64,000 nt of DNA from an uncultured Sulfitobacter sp. (GCF_947497275.1 NZ_CANMFS010000004.1:62001-126000), one strand, 5' to 3'. Positions 32,417-43,469 are shown, counted from the stretch's first letter. Made by a program: numbers and translations. The notes: generated by a model from the sequence alone, not told the origin.

Positions 32417-33334
32417 TCAGGCAAATATCATCGAGCTCAATTTGCGGCGCCCATTCAACACCACGGGATCATTCGCTTTCAGCGCGTCGAAGATCATGAA
32501 AAGCTGTGTTTTTGCCGCACCGTCGTTCCATTCACGATCGCGGCGGAACAGTTCCAGCAGATGCGCGACAGCGCCCTCGGTATCGCCCGTCGCATAAAGC
32601 GCCTGCGCCAGATCGAAACGCGCCTGATGATCCTCCTCGGACGCTTCCACAGCCGCCAAAAGCTCAGCTACGGGTCCGGCATCCGCGGCCTGCCGCGCCA
32701 ATTGCAGCTGGGCATGTGCCGCTTCAAGCTCGGGCGCTTTGGAAATCTCGATCGGCGCACCGTTAAGCAGCCCCTCGGCTTGGTCCAGATCACCGAGCGC
32801 GATGTGGGACCGCACCATGCCGCCGTAGGCCCCCGCGTGCATCGGATCCTCGCCAAGGATGGCGGCAAAGGTTTCTGCCGCATCCGCCGCTTCGCCGGCG
32901 GTCAGCATTTCCTCGGCAGCCTCGACGGCATCGTTCAGGGTATCGGTCGGTGCCTCGCCACCGGCGGCCTTGACGACACGGTCGACGAAGGCGGCAATCT
33001 CGGATTGCGGTACCGCGCCTTGGAACCCGTCGATCGGCTTGCCTTCGTAGAACGCATAGACCGTCGGGATCGACTGGATCTGCAGTTGACCGGCGATATT
33101 CTGCGCCTCGTCCACGTTGATCTTCACCATCTTGACCGCGCCCTTGGCGGCTACAACAGCGGCTTCCAGCTGTGGCCCCAACGTCTTGCACGGTCCGCAC
33201 CACGGTGCCCAGAAATCCACGATAACGGGCGTCGTCTGAGACGCTTCGACGACATCTGCCATAAAGGTCGCCTCGGTCGTGTCCTTGATCAGGTTGGCGT
33301 CGGGGGCGGCAGCGGTAAGGTTCAAATCCATCAT
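32417..33334 (-). CDS. Thioredoxin with C-terminal TPR domain (CnoX/YbbN-like)
   Basis: VIVDFWAPWCGPCKTLGPQLEAAVVAAKGAVKMVKINVDEAQNIAGQLQIQSIPTVYAFYEGKPIDGFQG plus TPR-like C-terminus; start MDLNLTAAAPDANL or a few codons upstream. Confidence 0.93.
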   Translation of the reverse strand: MMDLNLTAAAPDANLIKDTTEATFMADVVEASQTTPVIVDFWAPWCGPCKTLGPQLEAAVVAAKGAVKMVKINVDEAQNIAGQLQIQSIPTVYAFYEGKPIDGFQGAVPQSEIAAFVDRVVKAAGGEAPTDTLNDAVEAAEEMLTAGEAADAAETFAAILGEDPMHAGAYGGMVRSHIALGDLDQAEGLLNGAPIEISKAPELEAAHAQLQLARQAADAGPVAELLAAVEASEEDHQARFDLAQALYATGDTEGAVAHLLELFRRDREWNDGAAKTQLFMIFDALKANDPVVLNGRRKLSSMIFA

Positions 33335-33398
33335 ATCATCGGTCCTTGAATGCAAAGCGGTCGGGTTCTGTGTTCATATGTGGTCTCAAGCCATAACT

Positions 33399-34187
33399 TC
33401 AAAGATCGAAAGTTGCAAAAACCGGTGCATGATCGCTTGGCTTCTCCCATCCGCGCGCGGTGCGCAATACTCGACTTCCGTGTGCGGCGCTCGATATGTC
33501 GGGCGTCGCCCAGATATGGTCAAGCCTGCGCCCCTTGTCCGCCAAATCCCATTCGCGGGCGCGGTAGCTCCACCAGCTGTAGAGTTGCCCGGACGGGATA
33601 TCCTGTCGCGTGACATCCACCCAGCCGCCCGCGTCCTGGGTCTCGGCCATTGCATTGACCTCGACGGGTGTATGGCTCACGACCTTGAGCAGCTTCTTGT
33701 GGTCCCACACATCGTCTTCGCGCGGCGCGATGTTGAGATCGCCCACAAGGATGGATTTGCCGGGCCGGTCCGCATGGAACGCGTCGCGCATCTCCGCGAG
33801 ATAATCCAGCTTTTGCCCGAATTTATCGTTTACCTCGCGGTCCGGCACATCCCCGCCCGCAGGCACGTAAAAGTTGTGGATGACGACCCCGTTTTCCAGC
33901 TTTGCCGCGACATGACGCGCGTGGCCGAGGCTCGCAAAGTCGCGGCTTCCCGCGTCTTTCAGCGGCAGCCTCGACAGGATGGCGACCCCGTTGTAGCCCT
34001 TTTGGCCCTGTGCGACCATGTGCTCATACCCAAGCGCATGGAACCTTTCCACCGGGATCTTGTCCACCGGGCTTTTACATTCCTGCAGGCACAGGACATC
34101 CGGCCCCTCCTCTGCGAGCAGCTTGCACACGAGCGGTTCGCGCAGACGGACGGAATTGATGTTCCAGGTGGCCAGTGTAAAAGACAT
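33399..34187 (-). CDS. xth: Exodeoxyribonuclease III
   Basis: MSFTLATWNINSVRLREPLV, CLQECKSP, NGVAILSR, LVGDLNIAPREDDVWD, RLDHIWATPD, SDHAPVFATFDL. Confidence 0.95.
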   Translation of the reverse strand: MSFTLATWNINSVRLREPLVCKLLAEEGPDVLCLQECKSPVDKIPVERFHALGYEHMVAQGQKGYNGVAILSRLPLKDAGSRDFASLGHARHVAAKLENGVVIHNFYVPAGGDVPDREVNDKFGQKLDYLAEMRDAFHADRPGKSILVGDLNIAPREDDVWDHKKLLKVVSHTPVEVNAMAETQDAGGWVDVTRQDIPSGQLYSWWSYRAREWDLADKGRRLDHIWATPDISSAAHGSRVLRTARGWEKPSDHAPVFATFDL

Positions 34188-34263
34188 AGGGCGCAGGCTC
34201 CTGCCAGAGTGGTTTCGCGCACCCTACTGCGCCCATGGCTCAGCGGCCACCGGATTTGCGTAC

Positions 34264-34293
34264 AAAAATGGCCGGACCCGCGAAGGCCCGGCC
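34264..34293 (-). terminator. Rho-independent terminator downstream of response regulator gene
   Basis: Minus strand GGCCGGGCC-TTCGCG-GGTCCGGCC followed by ATTTTT. Confidence 0.85.
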
Positions 34294-34423
34294 AGATTTA
34301 TCGGGGAGGGGTAGAGCGGCAATCGTGCCCGCCGCTCTTCTTCAGGCTCAAACCGACAGAAAACTCATGAAAAATACTGTCTGTTATATGGCTAACACGC
34401 AGCGCGCAGGAATGGTTCCCGCT

Positions 34424-35110
34424 TCAGATCATCAAACGATACCCGCCCGATTCAGTGACCAGCAAACGGGCGTTCGAGGGGTCTGGTTCGATCTTTTGCC
34501 GCAGGCGATAGATGTGGGTCTCAAGCGTATGGGTCGTTACCCCCGCGTTGTAGCCCCATACCTCATGCAGCAAGACATCCCGCGGCACGACGCCTTCGGG
34601 AGAGCGGTAGAGGTACTTGAGAATGTTGGTTTCCTTCTCCGTCAGCCGCAGCTTTTTGTCGTCTTCCGTGATCAGGAGCTTCATCGAAGGACGGAAAGTA
34701 TAGGGGCCAAGCTGAAAAATGGCGTCTTCTGACTGCTCATGAGTCCGCATCTGCGCCCTGATCCGGGCAAGCAGGACGGGAAACTTGAATGGTTTGGCGA
34801 CATAATCGTTTGCCCCCGCATCCAGTCCCAGGATCGTATCCGCGTCGCCGTCGTGCCCGGTAAGCATCATGATCGGGCTTTTCACGCCCTGCTTGCGCAT
34901 AAGACGGCAAAGCTCGCGCCCGTCCGTATCCGGCAGGCCGACATCGAGAATCACCAGATCATAAGGAGCTTCCTTGACGCGGCTCATCGCGTCCGCACCG
35001 TTGGCGGCTTCGAAGACATCGAAATCTTCGGTCATGATCAGCTGTTCGCTCAGCGCATCGCGCAGATCGTCGTCATCATCCACCAGAAGAATTTTCTTGA
35101 GTTGTGCCAT
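34424..35110 (-). CDS. OmpR-family response regulator transcription factor
   Basis: KKILLVDDDDDLRDALSEQL receiver, LVILDVGLPDTDG, MMLTGHD, YVAKPFKF; C-terminal wHTH KLRLTEKETNILKYLYRSPEGVVPRDVLLHEVWG...THTLETHIYRLRQKIEPD. Confidence 0.94.
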   Translation of the reverse strand: MAQLKKILLVDDDDDLRDALSEQLIMTEDFDVFEAANGADAMSRVKEAPYDLVILDVGLPDTDGRELCRLMRKQGVKSPIMMLTGHDGDADTILGLDAGANDYVAKPFKFPVLLARIRAQMRTHEQSEDAIFQLGPYTFRPSMKLLITEDDKKLRLTEKETNILKYLYRSPEGVVPRDVLLHEVWGYNAGVTTHTLETHIYRLRQKIEPDPSNARLLVTESGGYRLMI

Positions 35111-35238
35111 CGGGTCGCTCCTGCTTTGGCCATAAAGATATGCGTGATGTGCAAATCAACAAGAGGCGGCGACTGCGTTCTCACAGCGACGTGCGGAATG
35201 GTCGCTATATATTTCATTTTCCTGCGCAGTGACCTACA

Positions 35239-36354
35239 TTGAAGGCTGAGGTCCTGATGAGTTGTAACATACCGATGAGTTTTACTCCCGACATAGTCGA
35301 AACGCTCTCCCGCGCGCGCGCCGATTTGCGCATGGGTGTTCCTGTTGTACTGGGCGATGCAGTGGTTCTGGCGGCGGAAACGCTGAACGCGGCGCGGCTC
35401 GCCGATGTCATGGCATTGGACGGGGCACCTGTGATCGCCATCACGGCGCGGCGCGCCGAGACATTAAAGGCGCGGGCATACGACGGCGATCTGGCGCGCG
35501 TCACCTTGCCGGCCGATGCCAGCCTCGATTGGGTGCAAAGCGTCGCCGATCCGGCAGATGACCTGCGCGCGCCGCTCAAAGGGCCACTGAACGCTGCACG
35601 CGACGGCTCTGCGGACATGCACCGGCTTGCTATCACGCTGGTCAAATCAGCACGCCTTCTGCCCGCTGCGGTTGTGGTAACGCTCGCTGATGCGGAACGC
35701 TTTGCCGCCGATCATGTGCTGACGCGGATTGACGGAAACGCCGCCGCCCTGCACCTGAAAGAACGCAGCCCGCTGCACAAGGTGATTCACGCCCGCCTGC
35801 CGATGGAAGTGTCTGAGGCAGGCCGATTGCACATCTTTCGCCCCGAGGACGGCGGCGAAGAGCATTATGCCATCGAAATCGGGCGTCCGGAACGCAGCAC
35901 ACCTGTTCTGTGCCGTCTGCACTCTGCCTGTTTCACCGGCGATCTGATGGGCAGCCTCAAATGCGATTGCGGCCCACAGCTGCGTGCCGCACTGGCGCAG
36001 ATGGGCACCGAAGGACACGGCGTGCTATTGTACCTCAATCAGGAAGGCCGCGGCATCGGGCTGGCCAACAAAATGCGGGCCTACTCGCTTCAGGATCAGG
36101 GTTTCGATACCGTCGAGGCGAACCATCGTCTTGGCTTCGAAGACGACGAGCGTGATTTCCGTCTTGGCGCGGACATTCTGAAATCCATGGGCTTTTCCGC
36201 CGTTCGCCTGCTGACGAACAATCCCCGCAAGGTCGCGATGATGGAGCAGAGCGGCGTGCGCGTGGCCCAACGCGTGCCTCTCGCCGTGGGCGAGAACCGG
36301 CACAACGCACAGTATCTGGCGACGAAAGCTGCGAAGTCGGGACATATTTTGTGA
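35239..36354 (+). CDS. ribA: GTP cyclohydrolase II with N-terminal degenerate DHBP-synthase-like domain
   Basis: RLHSACFTGDLMGSLKCDCGPQLRAAL zinc site; YLNQEGRGIGLANKMRAYSLQDQGFDTVEAN; LLTNNPRKV. Internal start at 35275 possible. Confidence 0.93.
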   Translation: MKAEVLMSCNIPMSFTPDIVETLSRARADLRMGVPVVLGDAVVLAAETLNAARLADVMALDGAPVIAITARRAETLKARAYDGDLARVTLPADASLDWVQSVADPADDLRAPLKGPLNAARDGSADMHRLAITLVKSARLLPAAVVVTLADAERFAADHVLTRIDGNAAALHLKERSPLHKVIHARLPMEVSEAGRLHIFRPEDGGEEHYAIEIGRPERSTPVLCRLHSACFTGDLMGSLKCDCGPQLRAALAQMGTEGHGVLLYLNQEGRGIGLANKMRAYSLQDQGFDTVEANHRLGFEDDERDFRLGADILKSMGFSAVRLLTNNPRKVAMMEQSGVRVAQRVPLAVGENRHNAQYLATKAAKSGHIL

Positions 36355-36845
36355 CACCCGACGACATGGTGCTGACGCCGACAGGTCTGCGATTCCAGGG
36401 TGACCTGTATCCCTGCACCATCGGAAAGGGTGGCATCACGTGCCGCAAGCAAGAAGGCGACGGCGCGACCCCCCGCGGGGTACATCGCATTGTCGGGATG
36501 CTTTACAGGCCCGACCGGATCGCACGGCCCGTGCCCTGGGCCAGACCGATCGGGCCACGCGATCTGTGGTCCGACGACAGTTCTGACGACGATTACAACA
36601 TGATGGTGCGCGCACCCTACCCGCACAGTCACGAACGCCTTCGCCGGGCGGATCCGCTGTACGATCTGGTCTTTCTCACCGATTGGAACTGGCCCTACGC
36701 CGTGAAGGGGCGCGGGTCGGCGATCTTTGTCCATCAATACAGGCGCGCGGGATACCCGACCGAAGGCTGCATCGCGCTGTCACGCGCGCATCTACACAGC
36801 ATCGCATCTGGAATCCGGTACCGTACGCGGCTGATCGTCCGCTAA
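36351..36845 (+). CDS. L,D-transpeptidase family protein (GTG start, overlaps ribA stop)
   Basis: IGKGGITCRKQEGDGATPRGVHRI...AIFVHQYRRAGYPTEGCIALSRAHL; YkuD-type Cys motif. Confidence 0.85.
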   Translation: MTPDDMVLTPTGLRFQGDLYPCTIGKGGITCRKQEGDGATPRGVHRIVGMLYRPDRIARPVPWARPIGPRDLWSDDSSDDDYNMMVRAPYPHSHERLRRADPLYDLVFLTDWNWPYAVKGRGSAIFVHQYRRAGYPTEGCIALSRAHLHSIASGIRYRTRLIVR

Positions 36846-36849
36846 CGGC

Positions 36850-37503
36850 CTAGTGCGCGACGCGCTCGCCAAAAATGGCGGAGCCAACACGCACATGGGT
36901 CGCCCCCAACGCGATCGCTTTCTCGAAATCGCTGCTCATGCCCATGGAAAGGCCGGTCAGACCGTTGCGCGCAGCGATTTTGGCCAGCAGCGCAAAGTGC
37001 AGCGATGCCTCTTCGTCTACCGGCGGGATGCACATAAGCCCCTGAACCGGCAGATCGAGGGCCTTGCATTCTGAGATAAATCCGTCTGCGTCTGCCGGCA
37101 GCACGCCTGCCTTCTGATCCTCTTCGCCGGTGTTCACCTGAATGAACAGATCGGGGCAGCGTCCGAGCTCTTGCGCCAGCCGCGCAATTGTCTTCGCGAG
37201 CTTCGGACGGTCCACCGTATGGATTGAGTCGAACAGTTCCATCGCCTGACGGGCCTTGTTGGTCTGCAAGGGGCCGATCAGATGAATTTCGATACCATCG
37301 AAATCCTGCCGGAAACCCGGCCACTTGGCCGAAGCCTCCTGTACCCGGTTTTCGCCGAACGTCCGATGGCCCTCATTCAGAACGGCGCGTACGCGTTCGT
37401 CCGGTTGCACCTTGCTGACCGCGATCAGCGTGACATCCGACGCCTCGCGTCCTGCGCTTTTCGCGGCGGTAACAATACGTTCTTCGATGCTTTTCAAACT
37501 CAT
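36850..37503 (-). CDS. YggS family pyridoxal-phosphate-binding protein
   Basis: VTLIAVSKVQPDERVRAVLNEGHRTFGENRVQEASAKW...FIQVNTGEEDQKAGV...GLSMGMSSDFEKAIALGATHVRVGSAIFG. Confidence 0.95.
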   Translation of the reverse strand: MSLKSIEERIVTAAKSAGREASDVTLIAVSKVQPDERVRAVLNEGHRTFGENRVQEASAKWPGFRQDFDGIEIHLIGPLQTNKARQAMELFDSIHTVDRPKLAKTIARLAQELGRCPDLFIQVNTGEEDQKAGVLPADADGFISECKALDLPVQGLMCIPPVDEEASLHFALLAKIAARNGLTGLSMGMSSDFEKAIALGATHVRVGSAIFGERVAH

Positions 37504-37544
37504 GGGCTGCTCCCTCTTTTTTACAAAAGATATCAGGTGCGACC

Positions 37545-37579
37545 AAAAGAAAAGGGGCGAACCTTGAAAGGTTCGCCCC
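37545..37579 (-). terminator. Rho-independent terminator of porin gene
   Basis: Minus strand GGGGCGAACC-TTTCAA-GGTTCGCCCC followed by TTTTCTTTT. Confidence 0.95.
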
Positions 37580-37605
37580 GATTTCGTCAGATGCTTGCGA
37601 TCAAC

Positions 37606-38544
37606 TTAGAAGTTGAAGCGAACACCCAAGTCGGCCCGGACCTGCTCGTTGCCGCGCGATGCAACACCGCCGCGGATCGAAGTGCCGCCACCCAGATCGT
37701 GGTGAACGCCGATACCGTAGGACGTTTCTTCGAAGTAGTCCGCGTCAGCAACGTACAGATCGAGGCTTGTCGCTGCGCCAACATCGAAGGTTGCTGTCAG
37801 AGCAACGTGATCGCCGTTACCATTGTCTTCGTCGTCACCGTTGCTTGCATACGCAAGGGCAACATCCGCTACGCCGAAGCTGCCGGAAACCGAGGCTGCC
37901 CAGTCGGTGTCGCTTTCCAGATCCGAATCCTGACCCGCAAGTGCGAAGGTGAAACCATTCCAGTTATATGCTGCCCAACCGGCGATGCGGTCGTTGCTGT
38001 CGGAACCGGAGACGTGGAAGGACCAATCGCCGAAGGAGTAGAGAACTTCCACACCGTTGTCGCCTGCCGAACCAGCACCGGAGGAGCTGTAGAGGTCGCC
38101 ACGGAAGTTATATGTGGTGTAGTCATAGCCCAGACCGGTCAGACCAAGGTCGATCGGATACTGACCTGGCATGTATTCCAGAGCGCCGAAGATGTTGCCG
38201 ACGCCGACTTCCAGACCGCCGGAACGTGCGAAGAAGCGCACACCGTTGATGCCTGTACCGCCGCCTGTGCCGCCATTGTCGCTCAGCGCTTCACGGACGC
38301 CGAGAAGCTCGCCGCGCTCGGACTGCTGAATACGGGCACGGGCACCGAAAACTACGCCTGCATCGGATTCTGCTGTCGCGTCGATCTGCAGACGCAGACG
38401 GCTGGTGATGCTTGTTTCGTCATCGCCACCTTCGTTGTCGGCGTAGATCACACCAAAACGACCGTAGCCGGAGAATGTTACGTCTGCTGCTGCAACGCCG
38501 GCTGTTGCCACCAGAGCTGTTGTAGCGAAGAGAACTTTTTTCAT
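37606..38544 (-). CDS. Outer-membrane porin
   Basis: MKKVLFATTALVATAGVAAADVTFSGYGRFGVIYADNEGGDDETSITSRLRLQIDATAESDAGVVFGARARIQ...; terminal aromatic VRFNF. Confidence 0.93.
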   Translation of the reverse strand: MKKVLFATTALVATAGVAAADVTFSGYGRFGVIYADNEGGDDETSITSRLRLQIDATAESDAGVVFGARARIQQSERGELLGVREALSDNGGTGGGTGINGVRFFARSGGLEVGVGNIFGALEYMPGQYPIDLGLTGLGYDYTTYNFRGDLYSSSGAGSAGDNGVEVLYSFGDWSFHVSGSDSNDRIAGWAAYNWNGFTFALAGQDSDLESDTDWAASVSGSFGVADVALAYASNGDDEDNGNGDHVALTATFDVGAATSLDLYVADADYFEETSYGIGVHHDLGGGTSIRGGVASRGNEQVRADLGVRFNF

Positions 38545-38837
38545 GAGTTTTCCCTCGGTTTGAATTCATAGGACCCGACCGGGGAATTCCGATCTAGGTA
38601 TGATGGTCTTTTGCGCTTCGACCCGCCTTTTGGCAAGCAAACGCATCCGTGCAAATCCAATGTCGCGCCCGATGGTGCAGCTTTGCCACAGTTTTGCCAT
38701 GCGGATGTTGCCCACTCTGAACACCACGCACGGATTTGTCTCCGCAGGCCACGCCAGACGCTGTGAATCACCTTGGTATATAGACCTTGCCCCGATGGGC
38801 GAGCTTGGTTATTCCATAGCCAACCAGAACAAGGGGT

Positions 38838-39335
38838 GTGGAAATGGGGCGCTTGAAGGCACTTAAAATAGCGGTATCGGCACTGGTCTTGACCGCACTC
38901 GGCGCATGCAGCGGCAGTTTCGGCTCCCCCGCGACGGAACGGCCGGAAACCTACAGCGATCCCAACGTCCGCTCGAACGTCGAAACGAATCCGAACAATA
39001 CAATCTGGTCGATTCTCAACAAAAGCGACGCCGAGACAAATGTGTTGGTGAACCGGTACCTGTGGAGCGCATCGCTCGAAGTGCTCAACTTTCTACCCGT
39101 ACAGTCGGTCGATCCGTTCACCGGTGTTATCGCGACGGGATACGGTACACCGCCCGGCGGTGGCCGCGCTTACCGTGCGACCGTTCTGATCGACGATCCG
39201 GCGCTTGATGCGCGCTCTCTCAACCTCGCGCTACAATCGCGTGGCGGACCGGTCAGCCGCGCGACCATCCGTGCCGTCGAGGACGCAATCCTGTCGCGCG
39301 CCCGCGAGTTGCGCGTCGCCGACAACAAATTCTGA
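38838..39335 (+). CDS. DUF3576 domain lipoprotein
   Basis: LTALGACSGSFGSP lipobox; NNTIWSILNKSDAETNVLVNRYLWSASLEVLNFLPVQSVDPFTGVIATGYGTPPGGGRAYRATVLIDDPALDARSLNLAL. Confidence 0.9.
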   Translation: MEMGRLKALKIAVSALVLTALGACSGSFGSPATERPETYSDPNVRSNVETNPNNTIWSILNKSDAETNVLVNRYLWSASLEVLNFLPVQSVDPFTGVIATGYGTPPGGGRAYRATVLIDDPALDARSLNLALQSRGGPVSRATIRAVEDAILSRARELRVADNKF

Positions 39336-39422
39336 CAGCCCATCCATTCTATAGACAACGTAACCAGCGCCGGGCCTTGTGATCACCACACGCTCGGCGT
39401 TGCTGCGTAAAAAGGCCCGCAC

Positions 39423-41981
39423 ATGACACGCTATACCCCCTCCGAAATCGAAGCCCGCTGGCAAGCCGTCTGGGAACGCGACGGTATCTTCCGGGCCGTG
39501 CGCTCCGCCGATAAACCGAAATACTACGTGCTTGAGATGTTTCCCTATCCGTCGGGGCGCATCCATATGGGCCACGTGCGCAATTACACGATGGGCGACG
39601 TGATTTCGCGCTATAAACTAGCGCAAGGGTTCAACGTGCTGCACCCCATGGGTTGGGACGCGTTCGGCCTCGCCGCCGAGAACGCGGCGATGCAGAAAGG
39701 CATCCACCCCGGTGTATGGACGTACCAGAATATCGAGGACATGAAGACCCAGATGAAGCCTCTGGGCTTTTCGCTCGATTGGTCGCGCGAGATCGCCACC
39801 TGTCATCCGGAGTACTACCGGCACCAGCAAGCCATGTTCATCGACATGATCGACGCCGGATTGATCTACCGAAAGAACGCGGTGGTGAACTGGGATCCGG
39901 TAGACATGACCGTTCTTGCCAACGAGCAGGTCGAACAGGGGCGCGGCTGGCGCTCGGGCGCTTTGGTGGAACGGCGCGAGCTGACGCAGTGGTTCTTCAA
40001 GATCTCCGATTATTCCGAAGAGTTGCTTTCCGCGTTGGACGGATTGGAAAACTGGCCCGCCAAGGTGCGCCTGATGCAGGAGAACTGGATCGGCAAATCG
40101 CGGGGCCTGCAATTTGCGTTCTCGACGGTCGATGCACCCGAAGGCCACGACCGGATCGAAGTCTACACGACGCGCCCCGACACGCTTCTGGGTGCCAGCT
40201 TTGTCGGCATCTCGCCTGATCACCCGCTGGCGAAGGTGCTTGAGCGTGATGACGAAGCGGTTGCGGCGTTTGTTACGGAGTGCCGCAAGGGCGGTACCAC
40301 CGAAGAGGCGATCGAAACGGGTGAAAAGCTTGGGTTCGACACCGGCATACGCGTGCGCCACCCCTTCGATACGGCTCAGGAACTGCCGGTCTATATCGCG
40401 AACTTCATCCTGATGGACTATGGCACGGGTGCCGTTTTCGGCTGTCCGGCCCATGACGTGCGCGATTTCGAATTCGCGACGAAATACGATCTGCCGATCA
40501 TTGCGACATTCCTCCCTTCGGAAGACAGCGACGAGAATCTTTCCGAAGCCTTCGTTCCCGCCAAGACCGAAAAGGTGTTCTACATCCGCGGATTCGCCGG
40601 CGAAAGCTGGCAGACGGGGAACGAGGCCATCGACGCCGCCATCGCGTTCTGCGAATCGAACGGCGTTGGACAGGGTGTGACCAAATACCGCCTGCGCGAC
40701 TGGGGTCTGAGCCGCCAGCGCTACTGGGGCTGTCCGATCCCGGTGGTGCATTGCGACGAGTGCGGCGTCGTGCCGGAAAAGAAAGAGAACCTGCCGGTCA
40801 AACTGCCTGAGGACGTCAGCTTTGACATCCCCGGCAATCCGCTGGACCGTCATATGGAGTGGCGCACCACGCCGTGCCCGGCCTGCGGCAAGCAGGCGCT
40901 GCGCGAGACTGACACGATGGATACCTTCGTCGACTCGTCATGGTACTATGCTCGCTTCACCGCGCCGCGCGCCGATACGCCGACGGTGATGGAGGATGCG
41001 GAATACTGGATGAACGTCGATCAGTACATCGGCGGTGTCGAACACGCGATCCTGCACCTGCTTTATGCTCGCTTCTTTGCTCGCGCGATGCAGATCACGG
41101 GCCACCTGCCGAAATCCGCGATCGAGCCGTTCGACGCGCTGTTCACCCAAGGCATGGTGACACACGCGATCTACCGCAGTACGGACACCGGAGGACGTCC
41201 GGTTTTCCATTATCCCGAGGAAGTGGAGACCAAGGGCGACAAGGCATTTCTGGAAGACAGCGGTGCGGAGGTTGAAATCATCCCCTCCGCCAAGATGTCG
41301 AAATCCAAGAACAACGTCGTCGACCCGCTCAACATTATCTCGTCGTTCGGTGCGGATACCGCCCGCTGGTTCGTGCTGAGCGATTCGCCGCCCGAACGGG
41401 ACGTCGAATGGACCGCCTCCGGCGCGGAAGCCGCCCACAAGCACCTGTCGCGGGTTTGGAACATCTCGGACCGGATCACGGCGATGGACGATGCGGCCGG
41501 CACCGGCGACGACGACTTGCTGCGTGCGATGCACAAGACGATCCATGATGTGACGATGGGTATCGAATCGTTCGGCTTTAACGCCGCCATCGCCAAGCTA
41601 TACGGTTTCACGGCCACTTTGCAGAAATCCACGGCGGGCAAGACGATCCAGCGGGAGGCGATCAAGACGCTGGCACAGCTGATGTCACCGATGACGCCAC
41701 ACCTGGCCGAGGATATCTGGGCGACACAGGGCGGAGAGGGTCTTATCGCGACGGCCCCGTGGCCGCAGGCGGACGACGCAATGCTCGTCGACGATACCGT
41801 GACCCTGCCGATTCAGGTCAACGGCAAGCGACGTGCCGAGATTGAAGTACCCGCAGAGATGAACAAGGACGAGATCGAAAAGCTTGCCCTTGCCCATGAG
41901 GCCGTGATCCGTATCCTCGACGGGAACGCTCCGAAAAAGGTGATTGTCGTGCCGGGTCGAATCGTGAATGTCGTTGTTTAG
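39423..41981 (+). CDS. leuS: Leucyl-tRNA synthetase
   Basis: [26 protein letters not shown] (HIGH-like), [12 protein letters not shown] (KMSKS), editing domain. Confidence 0.98.
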   Translation: MTRYTPSEIEARWQAVWERDGIFRAVRSADKPKYYVLEMFPYPSGRIHMGHVRNYTMGDVISRYKLAQGFNVLHPMGWDAFGLAAENAAMQKGIHPGVWTYQNIEDMKTQMKPLGFSLDWSREIATCHPEYYRHQQAMFIDMIDAGLIYRKNAVVNWDPVDMTVLANEQVEQGRGWRSGALVERRELTQWFFKISDYSEELLSALDGLENWPAKVRLMQENWIGKSRGLQFAFSTVDAPEGHDRIEVYTTRPDTLLGASFVGISPDHPLAKVLERDDEAVAAFVTECRKGGTTEEAIETGEKLGFDTGIRVRHPFDTAQELPVYIANFILMDYGTGAVFGCPAHDVRDFEFATKYDLPIIATFLPSEDSDENLSEAFVPAKTEKVFYIRGFAGESWQTGNEAIDAAIAFCESNGVGQGVTKYRLRDWGLSRQRYWGCPIPVVHCDECGVVPEKKENLPVKLPEDVSFDIPGNPLDRHMEWRTTPCPACGKQALRETDTMDTFVDSSWYYARFTAPRADTPTVMEDAEYWMNVDQYIGGVEHAILHLLYARFFARAMQITGHLPKSAIEPFDALFTQGMVTHAIYRSTDTGGRPVFHYPEEVETKGDKAFLEDSGAEVEIIPSAKMSKSKNNVVDPLNIISSFGADTARWFVLSDSPPERDVEWTASGAEAAHKHLSRVWNISDRITAMDDAAGTGDDDLLRAMHKTIHDVTMGIESFGFNAAIAKLYGFTATLQKSTAGKTIQREAIKTLAQLMSPMTPHLAEDIWATQGGEGLIATAPWPQADDAMLVDDTVTLPIQVNGKRRAEIEVPAEMNKDEIEKLALAHEAVIRILDGNAPKKVIVVPGRIVNVVV

Positions 41982-42450
41982 CCGCCGCTTCCTGTTGGCG
42001 TTGCCGCTGGCGCTTGCCGCCTGTGGCTTTACGCCGGTCTACGGCCCCGGCGGTGCAGGTACGGCACTGCGCAATCAGGTTCTCGTTCAGGAACCGACAA
42101 CGCAGCAGGGCTACCTGCTGACGCGGCATCTCGAAACCCGTCTTGGCCGTGCAACAAATGCCCGCTTTGCGTTGGATATGACGCTTGAAACCTCCGAGGA
42201 AGGCCTTGCCATCAATTCCGAGGGCGACACGACGCGCTACAATCTTGTCGGGCGTGCCGGATACGCGCTGCGCGACACGCAGACCGGCAGTATCGTCACC
42301 TCCGGCATGGTACAGAACTTTACCGCCTACTCCGCCACCGGCAGCACCGTCGCAACACTGGCTGCGCAGCGCGACGCAATCGAAAGGCTGATGGTGATTC
42401 TGGGCGACCAGATTGTTGTACGGCTGTATACGGCGGACCTGCCGGAATGA
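41968..42450 (+). CDS. lptE: LPS assembly lipoprotein LptE
   Basis: [16 protein letters not shown] lipobox motif; placed between leuS and holA, overlapping both. Confidence 0.92.
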   Translation: MSLFSRRFLLALPLALAACGFTPVYGPGGAGTALRNQVLVQEPTTQQGYLLTRHLETRLGRATNARFALDMTLETSEEGLAINSEGDTTRYNLVGRAGYALRDTQTGSIVTSGMVQNFTAYSATGSTVATLAAQRDAIERLMVILGDQIVVRLYTADLPE

Positions 42451-43445
42451 AACTGAACCGCCGCGACGCTGCTGCCCTGATCGCCAAACCGGCGGCGGAC
42501 GCGCTTGGCATGTTGCTATACGGCGGCGATGCCATGCGCGTCGCACTGAAGCGGCAGGAATACCTCAAGGCGCTGCTCGGCCCAACCGCCGAAGAGGAGA
42601 TGCGGCTTGCACGTATTCCGGCAGCCGACTTGCGCCGTGAACCGGCCCTGTTGATGGACGCGATCAAGGCGGTGGGTTTTTTCCCCGGTCCGCGCGCCGC
42701 CTTTATCGAGGGCGCGACGGAACAACACGCGGCGACCATTCTGGAGACGATGAAGGACTGGCAACCGGGCGACGCGCAGATCGTGATCACCGCCGGTGAT
42801 CTCAAGAAAACATCAAAGCTTTTGAAAGCGTTCGAAGGCCACCGCGCCGCCTATGCCTGGGGCATCTTTGATGATCCGCCAGACCGTGCGGAAATCGAGC
42901 GATTGCTCAAAGATGCCGATTTGCACGTCGACGGAGCGGCCATGGGTGGCCTCGAAGAGCTTGCCCGAAGCCTTGATCCCGGCGACTTTCGCCAGACCCT
43001 CGAGAAACTGTCACTCTATATGCTCAGCACGCCGGGCGTTTCGGTCACGCTCGGCGACATATCCGCCTGTGCGCCGGCATCGGTGGAAGCGGCAGTGGAT
43101 GACATCCTGAACATCGTCGCGGAAAAGAAATCGACGCAGATTGGGCCATTGATGCGTCGGTTGCAAAGTCAAGGTACCAATGCCGTCACGCTGAGCATCA
43201 TGGCGACCCGCCATTTCCGCACCCTGCACCGCATCGCATGCAACCCCGGCGCGCCGGTCTACGGTGTGCGTGACCGCGACCGCGTAATGCGACAGGCGCG
43301 CGATTGGGGAATGATCAAACTTGAAGCCGCACTCGGCATGCTGACCGATACCGACCTTAAACTGCGTTCCGCCGGACAAACCGCTCCCGCTATGGCGATC
43401 ATGGAGCGCACATTCATACGGCTGGCGATGTACGGCGCGAGTTGA
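42447..43445 (+). CDS. holA: DNA polymerase III subunit delta
   Basis: [46 protein letters not shown]...; leuS-lptE-holA order. Confidence 0.93.
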   Translation: MKLNRRDAAALIAKPAADALGMLLYGGDAMRVALKRQEYLKALLGPTAEEEMRLARIPAADLRREPALLMDAIKAVGFFPGPRAAFIEGATEQHAATILETMKDWQPGDAQIVITAGDLKKTSKLLKAFEGHRAAYAWGIFDDPPDRAEIERLLKDADLHVDGAAMGGLEELARSLDPGDFRQTLEKLSLYMLSTPGVSVTLGDISACAPASVEAAVDDILNIVAEKKSTQIGPLMRRLQSQGTNAVTLSIMATRHFRTLHRIACNPGAPVYGVRDRDRVMRQARDWGMIKLEAALGMLTDTDLKLRSAGQTAPAMAIMERTFIRLAMYGAS

Positions 43446-43469
43446 CCGATAAAATAAGGAGGCGACAAA

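Noticed and set aside
39618-40853. 411-aa ORF antisense to leuS
   Set aside because: Opposite well-conserved leuS domains; no domain recognised.
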